From Bacteroidia bacterium (GTDB lineage Bacteria > Bacteroidota > Bacteroidia > Bacteroidales > Azobacteroidaceae), in the NCBI GenBank assembly GCA_026000155.1, contig BNYG01000014.1, positions 1 through 52,145 on the forward strand: DNA of 52,145 nt. The letters are read 5' to 3'. A program made the position numbers and the translations under genes. Shown here one piece after another: positions 1-7,087 of the stretch (positions are counted from its first letter, which is position 1; each line of letters opens with the position of its first letter). The notes below the pieces were generated by a model. It worked only from the letters and a program-made list of their open reading frames with translations, was not told the DNA's origin and searched no databases.

Positions 1-154
1 CCGCTAAAAACTTTAATGTTATACTAAAAGTTGCGCTTGCTTTGCTTGGAAAAGATAAATCTGTTAATGTCAGTCTTAATCGAAAAAGAATGAAAGCTCT
101 ACTTAATACCGAATACCGGGATAAATTGCTCGAATTTTAAATGCGTTTGCCCTG
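1..154 (+). mobile_element. Right end of an ISAs1-like insertion sequence (cut by window edge)
   Basis: The window opens inside an insertion sequence whose transposase C-terminus is readable on the plus strand. The likely right terminus is the CCCTG at 150-154; ISAs1-family ends begin CAGGG when read inward, which fits. The minus-strand TPR gene resumes directly after it at 155, so the element appears to have inserted into that gene. ISAs1 elements usually make target duplications of about 8 bp; the candidate copy here would be 155-162, but the other copy lies outside the window. Confidence 0.6.
3..140 (+). CDS. IS transposase, C-terminal fragment (ISAs1-like)
   Basis: Only the last 45 codons are present; the gene enters from the left edge in frame 3 and stops at TAA 138-140. 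The visible pattern, a KVALALLGKDKS stretch followed by LNRKRMKALL and a terminal KLLEF, has the layout of ISAs1-family transposase C-termini (hydrophobic ALxLL, then KD, then KxKRLxA, then a short tail). The catalytic residues lie outside the window, so the family call rests on the tail and on the CCCTG terminus 10 bp downstream. An IS4-like DDE transposase is the alternative. Confidence 0.6.
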   Translation, partial: AKNFNVILKVALALLGKDKSVNVSLNRKRMKALLNTEYRDKLLEF

Positions 155-572
155 ACTTCCACAGGTATATACTTGCTATGTTCGCATACATATCTGCTTC
201 CATCTTTTCGTTTTTTGTTTTCTGCACTAAGGTAAGGGCTGTTTCCAAATAAGCTATCCCTTTGTCAACATCTCCGCTCCTTCCGTACGACATCCCCAAA
301 ATAACTATAAAAAATGCCATCTTTTCTTTATCCTTCGCTTTTTTAGCCAAGACTAATCCTTTTGTTGCATAAGCATCACTCTTTCTCGGGTCAGCCTCGG
401 ATAGATTAGCAGTTATATTTTTATAAAGCTCAAGTTGTTCGGCAGGTGTCAACTTCTGCGTATTCAACACATTTATCAGTGAGTCGGCTATTTGCGACTG
501 CGCGCAAATAGCAGGTGATAAAATAAAAAACAGGACAATCAGTATTGTCGAAAAACAGGGCGTCTTTTTCAT
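155..572 (-). pseudogene. TPR protein truncated by IS insertion (signalling-type)
   Basis: The N-terminal part of a secreted or membrane tetratricopeptide protein. It has a signal peptide (MKKTPCFSTILIVLFF to about residue 25, ending AICAQ) and then tandem TPR helices in which DPRKSDAYATKGLVLAKK and GDVDKGIAYLETALTL are recognisable. This arrangement is typical of the sensor half of Bacteroidetes TPR histidine kinases and TPR-LuxR regulators. After about residue 137 the reading frame runs into the insertion sequence at position 154 and terminates there, so the rest of the sensor and any output domain are lost. I chose ATG 572 rather than the in-frame ATG at 584 because the basic MKK start fits a signal peptide. 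Which output domain it carried cannot be known from this window. Confidence 0.7.
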
Positions 573-663
573 TCTTAAAAACATTTTAGGGTGTCATCAA
601 TGTTTTTATTAGTTGGCAAATATATGCAATTGTTTTCAGATTTTCAACCCCTCTTTAGAGGGG

Positions 664-694
664 TTGACGCACCTTTTTACTTCCACTACCTTTG
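664..694 (+). promoter_or_regulatory. Bacteroidetes-type promoter for the 938-2691 gene pair
   Basis: TTG at 664-666 and TACCTTTG at 687-694 match the Bacteroidetes -33/-7 arrangement. Transcription would begin near 700 and give a leader of about 240 nt before the first start codon at 938. Confidence 0.6.
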
Positions 695-730
695 CAAACA
701 CAAATATGAATATTATAGTTAGACATATCG

Positions 731-779
731 AAAAAAATGCAGCTTGTCTTTTTTTCAAAAGGACGAGCTACATTTTTTT
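731..779 (+). terminator. Leader hairpin with T-run: attenuator or premature terminator
   Basis: Positions 731-748 and 762-779 form an 18-bp stem (two G-T pairs or mismatches) with a 13-nt loop; the right arm ends in seven T. It lies about 35 nt after the promoter and about 160 nt before the first gene, so it could stop most transcripts early. A GGCAG-TTCG-CTGCC mini-hairpin follows at about 787-800. Confidence 0.55.
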
Positions 780-937
780 CATTCTCAGGGCAGTTCGCTG
801 CCGGAAGCGGGAACCGGTTGTCTTCGGATTATCTTTTCATTCATTTCAAGTCACTGTTACTCCCGCTTTTTTCCGTGTCAATCAACCGCCCTTACGGGCA
901 CAAATATAAAATAATAAATAATTTATACAATTATCAA

Positions 938-1243
938 ATGAAAAGAATGATTTTTTTAGTGCTGACACTCATCGTTTTGGGTGCGGCAAGTGCGAAAGCA
1001 CAAGTATTGATCAGTCCCGGTACGGCTGCGCCGGCAACCGGATGTGATCCTTCGGCGGTATTGGAGCTGCGGAGCACCGACTCCGGTCTGTTGCTCCCGC
1101 AAGTCAAACTGGATACTTTTGATAATACTTCCTTGTTGACAACTCCCGTAGCAGGGATGCTGGTTTGTAATCTGACCGGTAGTCTGCGGCACGGGGTCTA
1201 TTACTGGAATGGTGCGGCTTGGACATTGTATATCGGATTTTAA
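938..1243 (+). CDS. Small secreted protein made of the FISUMP-type N-terminal module
   Basis: A 101-residue protein with a signal peptide (MKRMIFLVLTLIVLGAASAKAQ). The body is the short module common at the N-terminus of Bacteroidetes surface proteins: AVLELRSTDSGLLLPQV, a P-V-x-GMLV segment, then GVYYWNGAAW. The same module opens the next gene, with about half its positions shared. Its function is not known. It either stands alone as a complete module or is what remains of a longer gene whose tail was lost; no further coding sequence follows its stop. It starts at the ATG before the signal peptide, with no Shine-Dalgarno sequence. It is probably co-transcribed with the 469-residue gene 38 bp downstream. 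Confidence 0.7.
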   Translation: MKRMIFLVLTLIVLGAASAKAQVLISPGTAAPATGCDPSAVLELRSTDSGLLLPQVKLDTFDNTSLLTTPVAGMLVCNLTGSLRHGVYYWNGAAWTLYIGF

Positions 1244-1281
1244 GAGGTTTAAGAATTTTAAGAGATTTAATAATAAAAAAA

Positions 1282-2691
1282 ATGAAAAAAACAATTTTTG
1301 GTTTGCTTTCCCTGTTGTTATTAACGGCAACAGGTATGAATGCACAGGTCACGATAGGCAGTAAAGAAAACCCTGCCGAATCGGCTGTATTGGATTTGAA
1401 TACCGGCGGCGCCGGTAATTTGGGATTATTGCTGCCGCGGGTAGCGCTGACAAGCGAAACAGATAAAACAACGACAGCAGCCGTTCCGGTACCCGGTTTA
1501 ATGGTGTATGCTACCGGTACTGCCGGTTTGGCGGCAGGTGTCTATGCTTGGGACGGAAGTAAATGGCAAACCGGCAGCAGTAGTACATCGATTGTTGTGC
1601 CTTATTCGGTTACCGGTTTTACGCTGAATACACCCTTGAATGTAACCCGTTGGAATACAGGTGCTTTGACGGCTTCCAATTTCCAACCTACCACCCCTGA
1701 TCCTGCTACTCTGCCTTATGTCACCTGGCAGGTACTATCGGGAGGAGAAAATATCACCGGCGTTACCTCCGGTTTGACAAGTTTCACTTTTACAGCGGTC
1801 AAACAGGGCACAACGGTGGTACGGGCTACCAGTTTGGATGGGCAGTGGTATGAAGATGGAACCATCAACATCAATTACGATCCGGTGCAGACCATAACGG
1901 TTACCGCACCCACTTACGGCAGCTTCCTGTTGACGGGTAAGAATTTGCAGATGGAGAAAGCGATTACGCCTGCCAATCCCACCCGTCCGGATGTAACCTG
2001 GTCGAAGGATTATGCCACCGGCACTATCACGCAAGCCGGCGTATTGAATATTCCGTCGATTAGCGAGCCGTCCGGAACAGTAGATGTAAGGGTCACGGCT
2101 TCTGCTCAGGATGACAGCGGTGTAAGCGGTGATAAGGTAATTACGGTGCATCAGGCTGTTACCGATTTTACGCTGACTGCCACCGGTACGTATAAGAAAA
2201 ATACTCCTTTTACCGTTTCATTGACCGGTCTCACGCCGACTAATGCGTTTGATAAATCTATCAGTTGGTCTGCCACGAACGCTACGCTAACGGGTCAAGG
2301 AAATACAAGTGTGACTGTTACACCATCATGCGCAAGCTGTACAGTTACCGTGACTGCTACTGCCTCCGACGGTAGTGCAGTTACAAAATCCACTTCTGTG
2401 ACTACAGCTACGGACATGGTAGGGGTAGAATACTCAGGTTACCTCTACTATCCGTCAACAAATACGTGCGCGTATAATAATAAAGCAACTTGCACATGCG
2501 CGGGAGGAGGCTCAAGCGTGGATGTAGAAACAACCGCCTCAGCAAACACTTGGTTGGGGCTATTCGGGACTGGTGGCGTATGGGCCAAGCCGTCGAACAC
2601 TTCATATGATGCATATGTCCCAACGGCTACGGGTTGGTATATGAACGCGGATGGTTATCCTAAAAAAACAATGTGCCGGTTGAGATTGTGA
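1282..2691 (+). CDS. Secreted protein with bacterial Ig-like repeats
   Basis: A 469-residue exported protein. A signal peptide (MKKTIFGLLSLLLLTATGMNAQ) is followed by the same module as the preceding gene (AVLDLNTGG, GLLLPRVALT, GLMVYATG, GVYAWDGSKW, to about residue 95). Then come about three Ig-like (BIG2-type) beta-sandwich repeats at roughly 100-190, 195-285 and 290-375, rich in T, S and V, each with a variant of the VTWS.../VRVTAS pattern. The last 90 residues form a cysteine-containing domain (CAYNNKATCTCAGGG ... MCRLRL) like the tails of FISUMP-type paralogous proteins. No T9SS domain is visible at the end. It is likely a cell-surface or secreted structural protein; no enzymatic motif was seen. 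Confidence 0.75.
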   Translation: MKKTIFGLLSLLLLTATGMNAQVTIGSKENPAESAVLDLNTGGAGNLGLLLPRVALTSETDKTTTAAVPVPGLMVYATGTAGLAAGVYAWDGSKWQTGSSSTSIVVPYSVTGFTLNTPLNVTRWNTGALTASNFQPTTPDPATLPYVTWQVLSGGENITGVTSGLTSFTFTAVKQGTTVVRATSLDGQWYEDGTININYDPVQTITVTAPTYGSFLLTGKNLQMEKAITPANPTRPDVTWSKDYATGTITQAGVLNIPSISEPSGTVDVRVTASAQDDSGVSGDKVITVHQAVTDFTLTATGTYKKNTPFTVSLTGLTPTNAFDKSISWSATNATLTGQGNTSVTVTPSCASCTVTVTATASDGSAVTKSTSVTTATDMVGVEYSGYLYYPSTNTCAYNNKATCTCAGGGSSVDVETTASANTWLGLFGTGGVWAKPSNTSYDAYVPTATGWYMNADGYPKKTMCRLRL

Positions 2692-2840
2692 TTATAATAT
2701 TTGAAAAACTTGCCGACATGAAGGCCGTCTGAAAGACGGTCCGGGTTTCTTATGCTCTATATTCGTTGAGGTTGAGATTCTCAAGTATTATAAATGAAAA
2801 AAAGGTAAGTTTAGCAATAGCTAACCGGTAAAAGTTTTAG

Positions 2841-2882
2841 GGAAGATTATGAACAGGTAAAAGTATTCATGGTCTTCCTTTT
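2841..2882 (+). terminator. Rho-independent terminator after the Ig-like protein gene
   Basis: GGAAGATTATGAA at 2841-2853 pairs with TTCATGGTCTTCC at 2866-2878 through two G-U pairs, followed by TTTT. It lies about 150 bp downstream of the Ig-like gene. A second small hairpin (GGCCGTCTGAAAGACGGTCC) sits at about 2723-2742. Confidence 0.6.
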
Positions 2883-2895
2883 ATTGAATAATAGT

Positions 2896-2954
2896 GATTA
2901 ACGGTTATCAGCAGATGTCGAGCGTAGGGAGACATCTGCTGATAACCGTTAATC
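2896..2954. repeat. Perfect palindromic repeat, family B (short form)
   Basis: Arms of 24 bp at 2896-2919 and 2931-2954 are perfect inverted copies (GATTAACGGTTATCAGC...) around an 11-bp loop. The same arm sequences bound the longer element at 4154-4330 and recur, degraded, at 51670-51840. Confidence 0.85.
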
Positions 2955-3197
2955 TGCTATTTTCGTAATTTATAGAAATGGTGTTTAACGTTTTTCATGG
3001 GATTGCGCCTCTTACTATTGCGAGAGTGATGGTGGGAGCGCTTTCTGTTTTTTAATGTTTTTTTATACGGGAAAAATATTAAGAAAAAAACTTGCTGCTT
3101 AAGAATAAAAACCTACCTTCATCTTGATTTTTATGTTGCAAGAACTTCGTAAGGTTTTGGCGCCCATTTAATGTGAAATAAATAATGAACTTCATTT
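2923..3197. repeat. 275-bp direct repeat, copy 1
   Basis: I read this as base-for-base identical to 4299-4573 (offset 1376). It contains the right arm of the family-B palindrome, a stretch GTGTTTAACG...CATGGGATTGCG like half of the family-A repeat, and an AT-rich tail. Copy 2 runs a few bases into the 3' end of the LytTR gene, so copy 1 is probably the duplicate. Between the copies lies the BrnT-type pair. The 2692-3355 gap otherwise holds a terminator, palindromes and the toxin promoter, and no gene. Confidence 0.85.
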
Positions 3198-3324
3198 TTT
3201 ATTAAAGCCCCGTTCGGCACAAACTTTAGCCAACATATAAACCTTTTAGGACTCATAAATGTTTTTTATTAGTAGGCAAATGTAAGCAAGTTTGTACGCA
3301 TTTTGTTTTTTACAACAAAAAGAG

Positions 3325-3332
3325 TATCTTTG
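3325..3332 (+). promoter_or_regulatory. Promoter -7 element for the brnT-type pair
   Basis: TATCTTTG lies 24 bp before the toxin start codon and matches the Bacteroidetes -7 consensus. Confidence 0.55.
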
Positions 3333-3355
3333 TGAACTGAGATTTTATAATTAGT

Positions 3356-3622
3356 ATGAAGTTTGAATTTGATGAAGAAAAGAGTCGGCGAAATAAAGAA
3401 AAGCACGGTATTGATTTTATTGATGCACAAAAACTTTGGTACAATGAACGCTACAATGTGGTTAAACTGAATTATGAATTAGAAGATAGATATGCTGTAA
3501 CGGCGCCAATAGAAGATAAGTTTTGGACTGCAATAATTACCTTTAGAAGCGATAAAATACGAATAATATCGGTTCGCCGAGCACATAAAAATGAGGAGAC
3601 AAGATATGACACAGATAAATGA
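3356..3622 (+). CDS. brnT: BrnT-family toxin (ribonuclease)
   Basis: An 88-residue protein of the BrnT family, type II toxins with a RelE-like fold that cleave RNA and slow growth. The family signatures are plain: F-E-F-D-E-E-K-S-R-R-N-x-x-K-H-G-I-D-F at the start, an aromatic/acid segment around residue 25, E-D-R-Y, and a C-terminal RIISVRRAHKNEETRYD that carries the conserved arginines and the E-x-x-x-Y element. Length is normal. The next gene, whose start lies inside this one, is its presumed antitoxin, in the usual toxin-first order for BrnTA. The pair sits between two identical 275-bp repeats, so it is probably cargo of a small mobile or recombining segment. Confidence 0.85.
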   Translation: MKFEFDEEKSRRNKEKHGIDFIDAQKLWYNERYNVVKLNYELEDRYAVTAPIEDKFWTAIITFRSDKIRIISVRRAHKNEETRYDTDK

Positions 3623-3866
3623 TTTTAATAAGTTTCTGGAAGCATTCGACAATGGAGACGATGTTCTACAATATGCTGCTGACGAACCCCACGTTGTCGG
3701 TCAAGATTGGTTTGCTAATAAGGTGGCAGAAAAATCCATTGCTATAACAGTTGTGGAATTACCTACCCCTGCATACAAAATAGCTTATGAAAAAGCAGCA
3801 GCAAGCAATTTAACAGTTTCTCAATTTCTTTCAAAACTCTTAACAGGAAAAGTGGCTGTTTTGTAG
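3606..3866 (+). CDS. Antitoxin partner of the BrnT-type toxin
   Basis: An 86-residue protein overlapping the toxin gene by 17 bp. I chose ATG 3606 over the upstream ATG at 3591 because AGGAG at 3594-3598 lies 7 bp before it, one of the few clear ribosome-binding sites here. BrnA antitoxins are DNA-binding proteins of similar size and position. This one has an acidic N-terminal half (NDGDDVLQYAADEP) and a C-terminal helix (YKIAYEKAAASNLTVSQF) that could be a ribbon-helix-helix-like segment. I do not recognise it as a classical BrnA, so the antitoxin role is inferred mainly from position, size and overlap. Confidence 0.7.
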   Translation: MTQINDFNKFLEAFDNGDDVLQYAADEPHVVGQDWFANKVAEKSIAITVVELPTPAYKIAYEKAAASNLTVSQFLSKLLTGKVAVL

Positions 3867-3916
3867 AAACAATTTGGCAGCTGTCAGATGCACAACAAGG
3901 TTAAACAATATGTTAA

Positions 3917-3972
3917 ATGGGATTGCGCTTCTTACTATTGCGAGAGTGATGGTGGGAGCGCTTTCTGTTTTT
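3917..3972. repeat. Third, partial copy of the direct-repeat core
   Basis: Fifty-six bases match 2997-3052 and the corresponding part of copy 2 with one substitution. It follows the antitoxin gene by 50 bp. The 3867-4567 gap contains only repeats: this one, a family-A half repeat at 4081-4124, the family-B long element and direct-repeat copy 2. Confidence 0.8.
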
Positions 3973-4080
3973 AATGCTATCAAGGTTTTATGCATCATCA
4001 TATATTTAGCTGTTTTGACACGAAATTCAATTTATTGTAACTACTCAGCCCTGCTAAATAATGATTTAACTTCCTCCTTC

Positions 4081-4124
4081 TGTCCTTGCGGGCTTGACCC
4101 GCAATCCCATGATGTCCGTTAAAC
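4081..4124. repeat. Family-A palindromic repeat, left half
   Basis: TGTCCTTGCGGGCTTGACC followed by CGCAATCCCATGATG matches the left arm and spacer of the elements at 26111, 30900 and 34233. The right arm is missing. Confidence 0.75.
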
Positions 4125-4153
4125 ATAAATGATGCAAGTTGTTGAATAATAGT

Positions 4154-4330
4154 GATTAACGACTATCAGCAGATGTCTCGCTACGCTCGACATGACGTGC
4201 TACGTTGGGGTCAATAGGAGAGGGGGAAAGGATTGGAAGGCGAAGCCTTCCAATCCTTTCCCCCTCTCCCACAATAAAATACACGCCGTCATGTCGACCG
4301 TAGGGAGACATCTGCTGATAACCGTTAATC
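4154..4330. repeat. Family-B palindromic repeat, long form with inner hairpin
   Basis: Outer arms (GATTAACG...CAGCAGATGTC and its inverse) enclose a second, perfect hairpin: 25-bp arms at 4217-4241 and 4245-4269 around a three-base GAA loop. The inner stem is G/A-rich on one side (GGGGGAAAGGATTGGAAGGC). Such a nested structure could fold as DNA or RNA; no open reading frame of interest lies inside. Confidence 0.85.
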
Positions 4331-4573
4331 TGCTATTTTCGTAATTTATAGAAATGGTGTTTAACGTTTTTCATGGGATTGCGCCTCTTACTATTGCGAG
4401 AGTGATGGTGGGAGCGCTTTCTGTTTTTTAATGTTTTTTTATACGGGAAAAATATTAAGAAAAAAACTTGCTGCTTAAGAATAAAAACCTACCTTCATCT
4501 TGATTTTTATGTTGCAAGAACTTCGTAAGGTTTTGGCGCCCATTTAATGTGAAATAAATAATGAACTTCATTT
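4299..4573. repeat. 275-bp direct repeat, copy 2
   Basis: Identical to 2923-3197 as far as I can read. It covers the whole spacer downstream of the LytTR regulator and includes that gene's stop codon (4568-4570), which suggests that this is the original location. Confidence 0.85.
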
Positions 4574-5311
4574 AAACATCTGCAAAAAAGCCTCTTTGTA
4601 AGCCGATGAGATTTCTATTTCATTGCCGTCTTCCAGCACCACATAGCCGCCTGAATTTTTATGATACGATTTTACATAATCGACGTTGATGATGTGCGAT
4701 TTGTGTATCCGGATAAAAGGCGGCGGGAGGATTTCTTCAAAATGCTTGAGGAAACGGCAGACCATTTTTTTCGTTTTGTCTTTCAAATAAATATCGGTAA
4801 AATTGCCGTTCCCTTGCAATCGGACGATGTTTTCCATTTTTACTACTTCAAAACCTTCCAAGGTCGGAAGAATCACTTGCCGTTTTTCCGCTTGGGATTC
4901 ACGGAAGTTTTCCAATAATACCTTGTTTCGAGCGCTTGTCTCATTGTTGAGAATATGTGTGTGTACTTTATTGACCGCTATTATAAGTTCTTCAATACTA
5001 ACGGGTTTGAGCAAATAATAGGAGGCGCTTTGATTGAGGGCGCGCAGGGAATATTCCGAATAAGCCGTTACAAAAATAGTTTCAAAATACATATCCCTGC
5101 AATTATCCAAGACATCGAAAGCATTGCCGAAAGGCATTTCTACATCCAAAAAAACCAATTGCGGCGCTAATTCATGCAACAATAAATCCGCTTCTCTGGC
5201 ATTGGTTGCTTCGCCGATTATCGCTACCTGCGGACAATATTTTGCCAGATAAGATTTTAAGGCTTCCCTTGCCGATGCCTCGTCTTCAACGATGATACTC
5301 CTTATCTTCAT
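4568..5311 (-). CDS. LytTR-family response regulator
   Basis: A 247-residue cytoplasmic transcription regulator. The receiver domain (about 1-120) has the acidic pair in VEDEAS, the phospho-acceptor Asp in VFLDVEMP near residue 55, the Thr/Ser switch in FVTAYS and the conserved Lys in YYLLKPVS. The LytTR DNA-binding domain occupies about 145-247 (ENIVRLQGNGNFTDIYL, then IRIHKSHIINVDYVKSYH). It overlaps the histidine kinase upstream by 4 bp (ATGA), so the two are translationally coupled and form one two-component system. It resembles the LytTR/TPR-kinase pairs common in Bacteroidetes; the target genes are not evident, although the divergent von Willebrand lipoprotein is a candidate. Confidence 0.9.
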   Translation of the reverse strand: MKIRSIIVEDEASAREALKSYLAKYCPQVAIIGEATNAREADLLLHELAPQLVFLDVEMPFGNAFDVLDNCRDMYFETIFVTAYSEYSLRALNQSASYYLLKPVSIEELIIAVNKVHTHILNNETSARNKVLLENFRESQAEKRQVILPTLEGFEVVKMENIVRLQGNGNFTDIYLKDKTKKMVCRFLKHFEEILPPPFIRIHKSHIINVDYVKSYHKNSGGYVVLEDGNEIEISSAYKEAFLQMFK

Positions 5312-6921
5312 TTCAAAAGGATTTTAACAATCACACCGCTTTCCTCTCCTTCTTTTTCTTTTATATCCAATTGAATATTAGTGTGATAGAGTTGGTTCAA
5401 TAAATCAATACGCTCATAAGTGTTGATTAATCCCCTGGATTGATGTTCTTTTTGACGATGGGTTTTTAACTTTTTACTTTCCTGAATACCAATGCCATTG
5501 TCCTCAATCAGCGCAAAAAGATTCTCTTTTTCCGGATAGATTTTCAGCAACAAATGTCCTTTTTCGTCCTTGTAGCGCAATCCATGCCAGATGGCATTTT
5601 CTAATTGCGGTTGAATCAGCATGTTGGGAATAGAAATCGCATCCGGGTCGAGGTCTTTATCCACTTCAATCGTATAGGTAAATTTATCGCCGAACCGCAT
5701 ATTTTCCAATTGCAGGTATTCTTTCATCTGTTGCAATTCGACCGATAAGGGAATAAAATCCTTATTGGAATTTTCCATCACCGTCCGCATCAGTTTGGAG
5801 TAGGACGAAAGATATTTGTTGGCTTCCAACTCATTATTTTGTGCAATAAATTGATTGACACTGTTTAAGCTGTTGAAAATAAAATGCGGATTCATTTCGC
5901 GGCGCAGGGATTGAAGCGCGATTTTTTTATTCTTCACTTTAATGGACAACCAGGCGCGAATAATAAAAAACAGCAACACAAGTATTAACACAATAACCGC
6001 AATCAGAATATGATTGAATGAATTTTTCTTTTGAATGAGTTCGTCTTTCAAAGCTCGTTCTTTTTCCAATTGTGCGATTTTTTCTTCGTTTACCTGAAAT
6101 ATTTTAGCGTCCACCAACGTGCTGTCCGACTGTATCAGCGTTTCCAATTGGGTGATAAAATCGGAATAGATAGTCAAGGCTTCTTTCGGCTGTTTGTTTT
6201 TTTGGTAATAACCGGCCAATAGTTCCGCACTTTTTTTCGCCTCTAACGTTTGTCCGTAGTGCAGGGCTAAATCATAAGCTTGCTGAAGCGTTTTAATTCC
6301 CTTCGCATCGTTGGCGTTTTCAATATAATTGGATGCCAAGCCTTGTAATTGCTCAATTTCTATCTTTGGATTGGCCGTTTCTTTGGCTTTTTCCACTAAC
6401 TTTTCCTGTATTTCAATGGCTTTATCTAACTGCTGGTTAGAGGCATAGACATTGGCGATTTCATTGGAAATCTTAATTCCATCTTCCGGTTTCTCAACTA
6501 ATTTCAGGGCTTCTCCGTAATTGGAAATCGCTTCTTTGTGCTCTGCTCTGCCAGCATTGGTCTGTGCCTTTTGAACATAAACTTCTGCTTCTTTATTTTT
6601 GTTTTGCGACTCTTTCAGTTTAGTGATTTCTTTTTCAATCGAAGCCACTTTTTCATTATTTTTTAATTTCAAGTAAATGGTTTTCGCTTTCAGAAAATTT
6701 TCTTCTGCTTTGTCATATTCTTTATTATCAGCCAGTTCTTGGGCTAATCTTACATAATCAGCCGCCAATTGATCATCGGATTTACCGTCCTGCAACGATT
6801 TGGATAAATTCGTAACGGCTTCGTTTTTCTGATTTATTTTTTTGGACGGATACGAAGATGATTGAGCCGACATTGTCTGACTCAGCACAAACATTCCGAT
6901 AATGAATACTATCCTGTACAT
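5308..6921 (-). CDS. TPR-containing sensor histidine kinase (LytS/YehU-type, PF06580)
   Basis: A 537-residue membrane sensor. It starts with a signal peptide (MYRIVFIIGMFVLSQTMSAQ), has a periplasmic region of tetratricopeptide repeats (about 35-280, for example NKEYDKAEENFLKAKTIY and HKEAISNYGEALKL), a single membrane helix (about 303-325, ILIAVIVLILVLLFFII), and a His_kinase domain whose phosphorylated histidine is in LRREMNPHFIFNSLNSVN. The HATPase domain follows with N-box ENAIWHGL and G-box EDNGIGI. The gene encodes the partner of the overlapping LytTR regulator downstream. The TPR part may sense periplasmic proteins or peptides; the ligand is not known. Confidence 0.9.
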   Translation of the reverse strand: MYRIVFIIGMFVLSQTMSAQSSSYPSKKINQKNEAVTNLSKSLQDGKSDDQLAADYVRLAQELADNKEYDKAEENFLKAKTIYLKLKNNEKVASIEKEITKLKESQNKNKEAEVYVQKAQTNAGRAEHKEAISNYGEALKLVEKPEDGIKISNEIANVYASNQQLDKAIEIQEKLVEKAKETANPKIEIEQLQGLASNYIENANDAKGIKTLQQAYDLALHYGQTLEAKKSAELLAGYYQKNKQPKEALTIYSDFITQLETLIQSDSTLVDAKIFQVNEEKIAQLEKERALKDELIQKKNSFNHILIAVIVLILVLLFFIIRAWLSIKVKNKKIALQSLRREMNPHFIFNSLNSVNQFIAQNNELEANKYLSSYSKLMRTVMENSNKDFIPLSVELQQMKEYLQLENMRFGDKFTYTIEVDKDLDPDAISIPNMLIQPQLENAIWHGLRYKDEKGHLLLKIYPEKENLFALIEDNGIGIQESKKLKTHRQKEHQSRGLINTYERIDLLNQLYHTNIQLDIKEKEGEESGVIVKILLK

Positions 6922-7044
6922 AATTCCAATACCCTGCTAATTGAGATTGTAAAGTAAATCATTTTTTACCAATTATTCTGTATGTTTCACCCTTTCAAAA
7001 CGGAAATTCACCCAATCTGCTCGAAATGCTATTTTATTTCCCTT

Positions 7045-7052
7045 TATTTTTG
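7045..7052 (+). promoter_or_regulatory. Possible -7 element for the von Willebrand A lipoprotein gene
   Basis: TATTTTTG lies 36 bp before the ATG and fits TAnnTTTG. No convincing -33 element was seen. Confidence 0.35.
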
Positions 7053-7087
7053 GGCATTGATTTAGTATTCATTTAAAAATTAAAGTC

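Noticed and set aside
613..909. Plus-strand reading frame in the leader of the surface-protein genes
   Set aside because: It runs through the promoter and the hairpin, has no protein character and no start context.
3874..4122. An 82-codon plus-strand reading frame after the BrnT-type pair
   Set aside because: It is made entirely of repeat sequence (the direct-repeat core and a family-A half element); its end CPCGLDPQS is translated repeat.
2896..4573. Repeat island as a possible CRISPR array
   Set aside because: Repeats are palindromic or long direct duplicates without regular spacing or unique short spacers, and there are no cas genes.
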